DNA of 15,051 nt from Pseudomonadota bacterium (GCA_023423675.1 JAFAFD010000419.1:1-15051), one strand, 5' to 3'; numbered from the stretch's first letter, positions 7,135 to 13,260 are shown. Notes: generated by a model not told the origin, from the sequence alone. Program-made: numbers and translations.

Positions 7135-8379
7135 TTACCGGCGCGGGTTGAGCACATTGGTGAAGTCAACGTCCTTGGCGACGTAGACGTTCACGATGGT
7201 GCCCTGGTTGATGGTGACCGTCGGCGGGCGACGGCCTTCGCTGAGCGCCTCGTTGGCCAGGCGTTCCATGGTGCGTGCGGTGGCACTCTCATACGGCGAC
7301 TGCACCGCGAACCCATTGCTGCCGATGGTCGTCGATTCCGGGCCATGCTCTGCAGCGGCGTATTTGAAGGCGTCGGCGATCAGGCTGATCATCAGCGCCG
7401 ACGCGATGCGGCTACCCCAATGCGCGCTGTACTGGCCCGGATGACCTGCGCCACCCAGCCCATCGACGCCCGGACTGGACATGGCCACGTCGATACCATT
7501 GGGCGTAGTGATACGGTCCCAGATGACCTCGACACGCTTGCCCGAGGGGCCGCCACCGTAGGCACCGTAGATCTTCGAACCCTTTGGCAGCAGCAGGCTG
7601 CGGCCGTTGATCGAGTAGACCGGCTCGGTGAGCAGGCAGGAGGTGTAACCGGCCAGGTCGGTGATGATGCGGGTTTCCAGCACGCAGCGCAGGTAGGTGC
7701 CTCGCACCAGCAGCGCATCGGGGCTCTGGATGTAGGTGGCACTGGACACATCTTCGACATCCGGCCCGCGACGGACTTTGGCCGGCGCTGCATTCTGACC
7801 GCCCAGGAACTGGGCTTGGGCCTGCAGCGCACGCGCATACTCATCCGACTCACTGAAACCACCGGGCTGCTGGTCGCCGTTGCCAACCATGCCGCCCGTC
7901 GAGCCCATGCGACGCTCCGCCAGGGTCGGACCACGCGGCTCACTGCGATCATCCATCGAAAGCGGCGAGGCCGGACGAGTCGGGCCCTCCGGTTGCGGGA
8001 GCGGCGGCAACGGCTGCGCCACGGGAATCGGCTCGGCCGGACCGGTCGCTGCGGGCGAGTCGACGCCCGGCAGGGTCGGCGTGCTGGCACGGGCGACCTG
8101 CGGCGGCGGCGTATCGTCCGCGGGCTCCCTGCCCTTGCGCAGCAGCAGGAAGCCCATCGCCAGCACCAGCACCAGGATGCCGCCCAGGAACATCAGCGCC
8201 TTGCGGTTCAGGCGCTGCTCTTCAGCCGAGCGCAGCTGCGGGGCAGCGGCGTCCAGATCGGGCGCGTCCTGGGTCCGGGCATTGCCGTAATACGGGTTGG
8301 ACGACGTCTCCTGGCCCGCCGGGTCCTGCCCGTACGGAGACTGATTCGGGTCGTTGCCCGGAGTGTTCTGCTGGCTCAT
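7135..8379 (-). CDS. virB10: VirB10, T4SS core-complex protein spanning both membranes
   Basis: This is a 414-residue protein. It has a Gln/Asn-rich cytoplasmic head (1-60), one transmembrane helix at about 61-80, a Pro-rich periplasmic linker at about 85-140, and the conserved C-terminal beta-barrel domain at about 210-400. The last contains LLLPKGSKIYGAY near 262-274, VEVIWDRITTPNG near 283-295, and the helical outer-membrane pore segment near 322-345 (GSRIASALMISLIADAFKYAA). VirB10 links the inner-membrane energy sources to the outer-membrane pore made with VirB7 and VirB9. The ATG overlaps the virB9 stop in an ATGA arrangement, so the two are translationally coupled. The sequence after the barrel ends in a typical TVTINQGTIVNVYV strand. 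Nothing is missing. Confidence 0.97.
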   Translation of the reverse strand: MSQQNTPGNDPNQSPYGQDPAGQETSSNPYYGNARTQDAPDLDAAAPQLRSAEEQRLNRKALMFLGGILVLVLAMGFLLLRKGREPADDTPPPQVARASTPTLPGVDSPAATGPAEPIPVAQPLPPLPQPEGPTRPASPLSMDDRSEPRGPTLAERRMGSTGGMVGNGDQQPGGFSESDEYARALQAQAQFLGGQNAAPAKVRRGPDVEDVSSATYIQSPDALLVRGTYLRCVLETRIITDLAGYTSCLLTEPVYSINGRSLLLPKGSKIYGAYGGGPSGKRVEVIWDRITTPNGIDVAMSSPGVDGLGGAGHPGQYSAHWGSRIASALMISLIADAFKYAAAEHGPESTTIGSNGFAVQSPYESATARTMERLANEALSEGRRPPTVTINQGTIVNVYVAKDVDFTNVLNPRR

Positions 8380-9155
8380 TTCTTCACGTTCCTTCGCAGA
8401 CCGACGACGAAGTCGCCGTGGCGGATGACCAGGTACGGGTACGTCCCGTGCACGATCAGCGTGTTGCCCTCAACGGTGGTGTTGACCACGAAGTCCTCAC
8501 CGTATTCCTTCTCGCGCCCGAAGACTGCCGGGAAAATGCCCGTCTTGTACTCCGGCGAATTCGGCAGCTTGAGGTAGGTGAAGCGGCCGTCGTCGTAGGC
8601 GTGCACCGGGATCAGCCACCCCATCTTCTTCGCCTTGCTGGTCGAATAGGAGTAGTTGAAGTTGTACTGGCGGTCCTTGGCCAGTTCGGTGCTCAGCAGC
8701 GGCTTGGCCTCTTCTTCCACCGCTTCCTGGGCTACGCCGAACACGGTCTCGTTCGGGTAGACGAACTCGATCTTGTACTGCACGCCAGCACGGCGGGCCT
8801 GTTCCAGCTGGCGCCAGTCGGTCGCCACCACCTTCAGTTCGAAGATGTAGGAATGGGTCTCGGTGCGCACCATCATGTTGGTGTCGACGTCGACGTTCTT
8901 CGGCTTGAGGTAGAAGACGTTTTCGCGACGGGTCAGCTCCCAGCCACTGCTGAAGCCGGTGCTGTAGTCGAGGATCTTCTCGTTCGGACTCAGCTCGATC
9001 TGGGTGGTCAGACCCAGGCCGGTACGAACCGGGTAGATCCGGTCCTTCTCATACTCGTATCGGTCCACTGCCTGTGCCATCGACGCGGTGGAAAACACCA
9101 GCGACAGCAACGACAGCAGCGCCAATGCGCTCCCCCTGACTTTTCGACTACTCAT
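8376..9155 (-). CDS. virB9: VirB9, T4SS core-complex periplasmic protein
   Basis: This is a 259-residue exported protein. The signal peptide spans about 1-29 (basic SSRKVR, hydrophobic ALALLSLLSLVF, cut after SMAQA). The N-terminal domain (about 30-140) includes RTGLGLTTQIELSPNEKI, typical of VirB9. The C-terminal domain (about 165-259) contains NFNYSYS, then TAVFGRE-like and GNTLIVHGTYPYLVIRHGDFVVGLRR strands that pair with VirB7 and VirB10 in the outer-membrane ring. ATG 9155 has GGAG 10 bases upstream. A 52-base gap separates it from virB8; the 3' end overlaps virB10 by ATGA. Length and motifs are normal for the family. Confidence 0.96.
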   Translation of the reverse strand: MSSRKVRGSALALLSLLSLVFSTASMAQAVDRYEYEKDRIYPVRTGLGLTTQIELSPNEKILDYSTGFSSGWELTRRENVFYLKPKNVDVDTNMMVRTETHSYIFELKVVATDWRQLEQARRAGVQYKIEFVYPNETVFGVAQEAVEEEAKPLLSTELAKDRQYNFNYSYSTSKAKKMGWLIPVHAYDDGRFTYLKLPNSPEYKTGIFPAVFGREKEYGEDFVVNTTVEGNTLIVHGTYPYLVIRHGDFVVGLRRNVKK

Positions 9156-9207
9156 CGGTTGCTTGCTCCATCAGCATTTCCGGTGGATTGGTTCTGTGCG
9201 CGGTTCA

Positions 9208-10242
9208 TTACCCACCCCGCATCGGTTGCGCCTGCGCGGGCTGCGTGCCCTGCGGCTGTCCCTGCATCGGCTGCGCCTGCTGCATCGGCTGGCCCTGCTG
9301 CATGGGCTGGCCCTGCTGCATGGGTTGCCCTTGCACAGGCTGGCCTTGCATCGGCTGGCCTTGCATCGGCTGGCCCGTGGCCGGATCGACCATCGGCGCC
9401 GCGGCCGGGCCGTTCGGGTCGTACATGCCCTGTGCCTGTGCTGCAGCCTGCTGCGCCTGCTGCGCTGCGTCCGCCTGCTGCTGCATTGCGCCCTCGTCGG
9501 GCACCGGCACGCCGCGGGCGTAGTCGTTGTCGACGCGGTACTCGGTGACCTGGAAGGCCAGCGGGTTGAGCACGCGATCCTGTTCGGACAACGCCAGGTT
9601 CTGGTTGTACTCGAAGCGCATCGTGACCAGCTGGTTGTCCAGGTAGGTCGAGACGCCGGTACGCTTGTCCAGCAGGCTGCGCTGGATGCGCACGGACGCA
9701 CCGCGGAAGCTGCCGTTAGCCTGTGCGGCGAGCGGCGTGATGCTGAGGATCTTCACGCGGATGGCCTTGCCGCGCCCATACATCACGAACGGGTTCTGCG
9801 GATTGTTGCCCGCGTAACGCTGCTTCATGCTCGCGCCCACCGCATCGGTGGACATCACGAAGACCAGTTCCCAGTCGCGCAGGCCCATCACAGCGGAGTC
9901 GTAGGACTCACGCGCCAGCACGTACTGGGCCACGTTGCTGCGGTTGACCGCTTCGTTGGTGGTGATCGTCTCGCCCTGGAACGTGCCGCGCAGGCGCGCC
10001 ACGGTGGCGGTGCCGGTGTAGGCATCAGCCATCACCAGGAACGGCACTTTTTCCTTCAGCGGGAGCATGTAGTAGTAGCCACCGGCCAAGGCCAGCGACA
10101 TCAGCAACGATGCGGTAGCCACCCACCACGCGCGCCGCTCGCTGCGGCGTGCCATGTCGGCCACGGTAATCTCATAGCTGACCGCCTTGGCGACCGACTG
10201 CTCGACCTTCTGGCTGTTGCCTGCATCCTTCTTGCGGAACAT
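9208..10242 (-). CDS. virB8: VirB8, T4SS inner-membrane assembly factor with repeat-rich tail
   Basis: This is a 344-residue protein, long for VirB8 (usually about 220-250). It has a cytoplasmic N-terminus (1-37), one transmembrane helix at about 38-60, and the periplasmic NTF2-like VirB8 domain at about 65-240, ending in the family motif NPLAFQVTEYRVD at 226-238. VirB8 is a dimeric scaffold in the inner membrane. The extra roughly 100 residues are Gln/Ala-rich (253-272) and then a degenerate repeat of GQPMQ / QQGQPM units from about 289 to 340. The matching DNA (about 9244-9375) is a set of 15- and 18-base imperfect tandem repeats. ATG 10242 has GGAAG 5-6 bases upstream. An 88-base gap with a very stable hairpin separates it from virB7. 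Confidence 0.95.
   Translation of the reverse strand: MFRKKDAGNSQKVEQSVAKAVSYEITVADMARRSERRAWWVATASLLMSLALAGGYYYMLPLKEKVPFLVMADAYTGTATVARLRGTFQGETITTNEAVNRSNVAQYVLARESYDSAVMGLRDWELVFVMSTDAVGASMKQRYAGNNPQNPFVMYGRGKAIRVKILSITPLAAQANGSFRGASVRIQRSLLDKRTGVSTYLDNQLVTMRFEYNQNLALSEQDRVLNPLAFQVTEYRVDNDYARGVPVPDEGAMQQQADAAQQAQQAAAQAQGMYDPNGPAAAPMVDPATGQPMQGQPMQGQPVQGQPMQQGQPMQQGQPMQQAQPMQGQPQGTQPAQAQPMRGG
9244..9375 (-). repeat. In-frame 15/18-base tandem repeats encoding the VirB8 tail
   Basis: On the plus strand, units such as TTGCATCGGCTGGCC (15 bases) and CTGCTGCATGGGCTGGCC (18 bases) follow one another with small changes. They encode GQPMQ and GQPMQQ blocks. Both unit lengths are multiples of three, so gain or loss of units keeps the frame. 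Outer limits are approximate because the edge copies decay. Confidence 0.8.
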
Positions 10243-10279
10243 GGATTCTTCCGTACTGCTGAAACATCAATGGGTGCAA

Positions 10280-10304
10280 CGCCCCTGCGCCAGGCGCGGG
10301 GGCG
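10280..10304 (-). other. Very stable hairpin between virB7 and virB8
   Basis: An 11-bp GC-rich stem (arms 10280-10290 and 10294-10304, one G-U pair, CAG loop) lies between the virB7 stop and the virB8 start. No U-tract follows on the minus strand, so it does not look like a terminator; an mRNA stability or processing role is inferred. Confidence 0.6.
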
Positions 10305-10330
10305 GCATGTTCGATGGTTTCCTGGATGAC

Positions 10331-10777
10331 TCAGCTGCCGCTGTCCGGATCAGGGCCCTTGGCCGACGCGGTCGGCGTCGATCCGGCGCTCTGCACGACG
10401 ATCTGGTTGCCGACGATGGACACGGAAACGCCCTGCGCCGAGTAGGCGGACGTGACGTCGATCACGGCCTGCTGCGCGTTGGTCGTATCAATCCGCGTCA
10501 CCGCTCCGTAGAGGGTGAAATCCGAGCTGAGGCGATAGTCCAGCGTGCGGCCGGAATCCTTGGCCCAACGGTCAAGCATGCCCTTGAGCGTGCCGTCCAT
10601 GGGCGAGGCCTGGTACACGTAGCTGGAATACAGCGGAATCTCGGTGGGGGCTTCCGCGAAACGGTTGACCGGCTTCCACCGGCCGCCGAAATCGGGTGCG
10701 GGCTTGGTGGCACATCCGGCCACCATCAACGCCGCCGCTGCGGCGATGGACAACTTTGCGATAAACGCCTGATTCAT
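10331..10777 (-). CDS. virB7: VirB7, outer-membrane lipoprotein of Xanthomonas type with extra C-terminal domain
   Basis: This is a 148-residue lipoprotein. I use ATG 10777 because it gives a proper lipoprotein signal: basic and hydrophobic residues 1-21, lipobox MVAGC, and Cys22 as the lipidated residue. The +2 residue is Ala, consistent with outer-membrane sorting. Residues about 24-48 (TKPAPDFGGRWKPVN... and EAPTEIPL) resemble the VirB9-binding segment known from X. citri VirB7. Ordinary VirB7 proteins are about 50 residues; here residues about 55-130 form an additional alpha/beta domain (GTLKGMLDRWAKDSGRTLDYRL, then AVIDVTSAYSAQGVSVSI) like the N0 domain of secretins. That is the hallmark of the bacteria-killing Xanthomonadaceae T4SS. 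The ribosome binding site is weak (GTGAAG). It is first in the virB operon and has a long structured leader. Confidence 0.93.
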   Translation of the reverse strand: MNQAFIAKLSIAAAAALMVAGCATKPAPDFGGRWKPVNRFAEAPTEIPLYSSYVYQASPMDGTLKGMLDRWAKDSGRTLDYRLSSDFTLYGAVTRIDTTNAQQAVIDVTSAYSAQGVSVSIVGNQIVVQSAGSTPTASAKGPDPDSGS

Positions 10778-10799
10778 ACGGGCTTCACTTTGACGTACG

Positions 10800-10833
10800 A
10801 AAAAGCAGTCCCGATGTTGGTCCCCTGGCTGCT
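10800..10833 (-). terminator. Weak attenuator-like stem with U-tract just before virB7
   Basis: On the minus strand AGCAGCC (10833-10827) can pair with GG-A-CTGCT (10811-10804), leaving A10809 bulged, followed by TTTT (five T at 10804-10800). The 15-base loop contains GGGGAC. The stem is short (5+2 pairs), so this is a weak candidate for transcription attenuation or a second CsrA site. It ends 22 bases before the virB7 ATG. Confidence 0.3.
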
Positions 10834-10857
10834 CCGGATTGGCATGACGCCAACCGG
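10834..10857 (-). other. Leader hairpin 2
   Basis: Arms CCGG-A-TTGGC (10834-10843) and GCCAACCGG (10849-10857) give nine pairs with one bulged base and a 5-base loop. It is 2 bases from the next palindrome and lies in the virB7 leader. Confidence 0.5.
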
Positions 10858-10859
10858 AC

Positions 10860-10881
10860 ACGCGTCGGGAACCCGACGCGT
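10860..10881 (-). other. 22-base near-perfect palindrome in the virB7 leader
   Basis: ACGCGTCGGG at 10860-10869 is followed by AA and its exact complement CCCGACGCGT at 10872-10881. It may act as a DNA-level operator or as an RNA stem of about 9 bp with a 4-base loop. No GTAG head and no U-tract are present, so it is neither SMAG-like nor a terminator. Confidence 0.55.
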
Positions 10882-10981
10882 AAGCGCGGCTTCACGACGG
10901 CTCCCCGGCGGCCCGAAGACCGCCAACCAGGTTGCTGAAAACGGTTACACCAACCCGTCCTCTCGCACCCTCACCAACTTC

Positions 10982-10998
10982 GGAACCATCCCTGTTCC
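10982..10998 (-). promoter_or_regulatory. Candidate CsrA/RsmA binding hairpin in the virB7 leader
   Basis: On the minus strand GGAAC (10998-10994) pairs perfectly with GTTCC (10986-10982), closing the 7-base loop AGGGATG. The string ACAGGGATGG overlapping the loop agrees with the in-vitro CsrA consensus ACARGGAUGU at nine of ten bases. A GGA exposed in a hairpin loop is the classic CsrA site. In X. citri CsrA represses the virB operon; its use of this exact hairpin here is inference. Confidence 0.55.
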
Positions 10999-11057
10999 TA
11001 TGGCTGAAACTCCTGGCCACTTCTGAAAGCGAGCTGAACCGAGAGGTCCCTGCGCCG

Positions 11058-11085
11058 TGCATAGACTGGCACAACCACGCGTCAA
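11058..11085 (-). promoter_or_regulatory. Possible sigma-70-type promoter for virB7-virB6
   Basis: On the minus strand TTGACG (11085-11080) and TATGCA (11063-11058) are 16 bases apart. The -35 agrees well with consensus and the -10 poorly. A dyad (11093-11106) abuts the upstream side. Transcription would start near 11050 and give a leader of about 270 bases. Confidence 0.4.
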
Positions 11086-11092
11086 ATCAATG

Positions 11093-11106
11093 TCAGACCA
11101 GTCTGA
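11093..11106. promoter_or_regulatory. Operator-like dyad TCAGAC-CA-GTCTGA
   Basis: This is a perfect 6-bp inverted repeat with a 2-base centre, ending 8 bases upstream of the possible -35 box of the virB promoter. No regulator family can be named from the sequence. Confidence 0.45.
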
Positions 11107-11113
11107 ATTGGAC

Positions 11114-11128
11114 AAACGCATGGCGTTT
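11114..11128. promoter_or_regulatory. Operator-like dyad AAACGC-ATG-GCGTTT
   Basis: This is a perfect 6-bp inverted repeat with a 3-base centre, located between the two other dyads upstream of the virB promoter. Its centre is about 21-22 bp, or two helix turns, from the dyad at 11093-11106. Confidence 0.4.
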
Positions 11129-11140
11129 TCTTGACGCGCT

Positions 11141-11160
11141 TCACAAATTTACATTTGTGA
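11141..11160. promoter_or_regulatory. AT-rich 20-base palindrome TCACAAAT-TTAC-ATTTGTGA
   Basis: This is a perfect 8-bp inverted repeat around TTAC in an AT-rich patch of a GC-rich region, beginning 34 bases beyond the virD4 stop. It looks like an activator or repressor site. Without a following U-tract it is not a convincing virD4 terminator. Confidence 0.5.
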
Positions 11161-11194
11161 GACCGCGTTATTTGCTCCATCGGATGCAGCTTCC

Positions 11195-12874
11195 TCACAG
11201 ATTCAGAACAGGAGCTTCCACTTTTGGCAGTAGACGCGACGTGAAATATTTATCTTTGTAGTAGCGGATCTTGTCGCACTGCACAGGATGCGGGATGCCT
11301 TCGTAGAGGAACACTTCCTTGTCCGGGCCCATCGCTTTCAGCTCCTGCGGCAGCATCAGCGCGCGACGCTCCTCGGTGAAACTGTGGGTCTTTTCACGCG
11401 CGTGGGTGACGTTCTTCTTGCGGATGGTGGTGTAGCCCAGCATGTCCGAATAGTCGTTGGCATCCTGCTGCTCACGCGGCGCGTAGAGGATCTGCAGCGC
11501 GTGGTTGGTGATGATCGTGCGGGAGATCTCCCTGCCATAGGTCGCGTCCAGCTGCGACATGCTCTGGATGATCGGCAGCAGGCGCACGTTGTAGCCGGCC
11601 ATGTAGGACACCGCCGAGGCGATGATGTCGACCTTGCCGATCGAGGTGAATTCGTCCATCAGCAGCAGGCACTGATACTTCAGGTCCGGGTTGGACTTGG
11701 GCAGTTCCTTGGTGTTGAGGTTGATCAGCTGGCTGAAGAACAGGTTGATGATCAGGCGGCTCTCGGCCAGCTTGTTGGGCTGGATGCCGATGTAGATGGT
11801 CATCTTCTTCTTGCGCACGTCGGTGAGCAGGAAGTCGTTGGTACTGGTGGCCTTGTCCAGCACCGGGTTGACCCAGGCGTTCAGCGGTTCCTTGAAGGTA
11901 CCCAGGATCGAGGCGAAGGTCTCATCGGCCTGGGACAGCATGTTGGCGAACGCCGAGCGCGCATTGCTGCTCAGGAACGGCCGTTCGGACAGGCTCTTGA
12001 GGAACTTCTTCAGCTCGGTGCCATCGCCCGAGGACAGGCGGTACACCGCGCCCAGCGTTGGCGTGCCCTGGCCGCCGGGGAAGCCGCTGGCGCGCTCGTC
12101 ATCCCAGTTTTCGAACAGGTAGAGGGTGAAGGCGATGAAGGCGTTGCGGGCCTGGCTGACCCAGAACTTCTGGTCCTCGGCACCATCGGGGTAGAGCATG
12201 GCGCCGATGCTCATCAGGTCCGAGATGCGGAAGGCCGGATCGTCGGAGACGTAACTGAGCGGGTTCCAGCGGTGCGTGCGGCGGTCTTCGGCGAAGGGAT
12301 TGAACAGGAAGATCTCCTGCCCCTGGCTGGCGCGCCAACCACTGGTCAGGTCGAAGTTTTCCTGCTTGATGTCCAGCACCACCAGCGACTCGCCGTACTC
12401 CAGCAGGTTCGGGATGACCACGCCCACGCCCTTGCCCGAGCGGGTCGGCGCGGCGAGGATCACGAACTGCTGGCCGTCAAGGCGCACCAGCTTGCCGCCA
12501 TGACTGCCGACGACGATGCTCTGCGCGGTCTTCTTGTACAGGCCGTGCTTCGCCAGGTCGGCACTGGTGGCAAAGCGTGCATCGCCGTGCAGCGATTTCT
12601 TCTCTTTCTTCAGCAGCCACACCAGGCTGCCCACCAGCACCACCAGCAGCGGCAGGCCGAAGCCCAGGTAGCCGGCCCACCTGATCTTGCCCACGAACGG
12701 GGCGACCTGTGGCTGGCCCAGCGCGCTGTAGTACTGGTAATAGGTATTCCAGGTGAACAGCTTGGTGTCCAGGCCAAGTAGCAACAGCGTCAGATAACCG
12801 GACAACGCGAAACCAAGCAGCAGGGCGACCACCGTAGCGATGGCGATGGTCAGGAACTTATTACTGGGCAACAC
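11195..12874 (-). CDS. virD4: VirD4, T4SS coupling protein (T4CP ATPase)
   Basis: This is a 559-residue type IV coupling protein, the receptor that selects substrates for the T4SS. In the Xanthomonadaceae killing system it binds effectors through their C-terminal XVIPCD domain. Two N-terminal membrane helices lie at about 8-35 and 66-88. Walker A is PTRSGKGVG at 143-151 and Walker B is LLLMDEF at 403-409. The all-alpha substrate-binding domain falls at about 190-330 between them. PIIQSMSQLDATYG at 434-447 is the usual VirD4 segment after Walker B. The start is GTG at 12874, with GGAGG 6 bases upstream. It follows the 85-residue gene by 36 bases and is separated from virB7 by 417 bases, so it may be expressed apart from the virB genes. 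Confidence 0.97.
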   Translation of the reverse strand: MLPSNKFLTIAIATVVALLLGFALSGYLTLLLLGLDTKLFTWNTYYQYYSALGQPQVAPFVGKIRWAGYLGFGLPLLVVLVGSLVWLLKKEKKSLHGDARFATSADLAKHGLYKKTAQSIVVGSHGGKLVRLDGQQFVILAAPTRSGKGVGVVIPNLLEYGESLVVLDIKQENFDLTSGWRASQGQEIFLFNPFAEDRRTHRWNPLSYVSDDPAFRISDLMSIGAMLYPDGAEDQKFWVSQARNAFIAFTLYLFENWDDERASGFPGGQGTPTLGAVYRLSSGDGTELKKFLKSLSERPFLSSNARSAFANMLSQADETFASILGTFKEPLNAWVNPVLDKATSTNDFLLTDVRKKKMTIYIGIQPNKLAESRLIINLFFSQLINLNTKELPKSNPDLKYQCLLLMDEFTSIGKVDIIASAVSYMAGYNVRLLPIIQSMSQLDATYGREISRTIITNHALQILYAPREQQDANDYSDMLGYTTIRKKNVTHAREKTHSFTEERRALMLPQELKAMGPDKEVFLYEGIPHPVQCDKIRYYKDKYFTSRLLPKVEAPVLNL

Positions 12875-12880
12875 CCGAAT

Positions 12881-12885
12881 CCTCC
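12881..12885 (-). promoter_or_regulatory. Ribosome binding site fixing the virD4 GTG start
   Basis: GGAGG on the minus strand lies 6 bases before GTG 12874. An ATG overlapping this site is in another frame and is not the start. Confidence 0.75.
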
Positions 12886-12910
12886 ATGATGCGCACTGGG
12901 GCGCGACGGC

Positions 12911-13168
12911 CTAGCGGCGGCGTCGTTGCGACGCCCATTTCCGCAGGTTGGTTTCATTTTCCAGCCCGGGCTCGATGCCCTCTTCACGCTCCAGCACCTC
13001 CAGGTACCGGCGCGCTTCGGCCAGCGACATCAGATCGGTCACACGTTCCCCGTCATCAGCGATGACCGTATGACCGATGACATCGCCGGGAGCGTACACC
13101 GGCGCGTGGGTCACCGCTACCAGCCGATAGCGGCCGCGCAGCTCGATTTGATGCGTGTACTCCTGCAT
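12911..13168 (-). CDS. Small hypothetical protein upstream of virD4
   Basis: This is an 85-residue cytoplasmic protein that I do not recognise. ATG 13168 has GGAG 8 bases upstream. The frame stays open for another 221 codons, but that part runs antisense to the HD-domain gene and has the composition of a shadow frame. The first 45 residues look like beta strands (QIELRGRYRLVAVTHAPVY, then GHTVIADDGERV). Next comes a probable helix (LMSLAEARRYLEVLEREEG), and the end is strongly basic (RKWASQRRRR). There is no signal peptide or membrane helix. It ends 36 bases before virD4 in the same direction, so it may share the virD4 transcript. It could be a DNA- or protein-binding accessory factor, but no function is supported. 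Confidence 0.75.
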   Translation of the reverse strand: MQEYTHQIELRGRYRLVAVTHAPVYAPGDVIGHTVIADDGERVTDLMSLAEARRYLEVLEREEGIEPGLENETNLRKWASQRRRR

Positions 13169-13218
13169 GCATTCTTCTCCGTGATGGCGTTCACATCTCG
13201 TGCCCGCGTCAGGCGATG

Positions 13219-13245
13219 ATGCCGCCCCTGCCGTGGTGGCGGCAT
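13219..13245. other. Hairpin in the divergent gap right of the virD4 unit
   Basis: ATGCCGCC (13219-13226) and GGCGGCAT (13238-13245) form a perfect 8-bp inverted repeat with an 11-base loop. It lies between two divergently read genes, so it is more likely an operator or a repeat remnant than a terminator; no U-tract is present on either strand. Confidence 0.45.
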
Positions 13246-13260
13246 GCAGGCGACGCAGAC

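Larger units (their letters stand above)
10778..11194 (-). promoter_or_regulatory. Regulatory gap between virD4 and virB7: upstream dyads, possible promoter, long leader
   Basis: These 417 bases have no credible gene. The virD4-proximal part is AT-richer than its surroundings and holds three spaced dyads (11141-11160, 11114-11128, 11093-11106). A possible promoter follows at 11085-11058. The remaining 270 bases or so would be the virB7 leader. It contains about ten GGA triplets on the minus strand, a hairpin with GGGA in its loop (10982-10998), two back-to-back hairpins (10834-10857 and 10860-10881), and a weak stem ending in U5 (10800-10833). The arrangement fits separate control of virB7-virB6 and post-transcriptional control by CsrA/RsmA, which is known for X. 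citri virB. Confidence 0.65.

Noticed and set aside
7102..8577. Long plus-strand open frame of 491 codons opposite virB10/virB9
   Set aside because: It runs antisense to genes with clear family motifs, and its translation is Arg/His/Leu-rich low-complexity text typical of a shadow frame in GC-rich DNA.
10860..10881. SMAG/REP element in the virB7 leader
   Set aside because: No GTAG tetranucleotide at either end of the palindrome.
11141..11160. CRP-type site
   Set aside because: The half-sites are in the opposite order (TCACA...TGTGA, 10 bases apart) to the CRP consensus TGTGA-N6-TCACA.
11141..11160. Rho-independent terminator of virD4
   Set aside because: The stem is AT-rich and no T-run follows on the minus strand.
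11288..12781. Long plus-strand open frame of 497 codons opposite virD4
   Set aside because: It mirrors virD4 codons, has Val/Leu/Gln/His-biased composition and has no recognisable domain.
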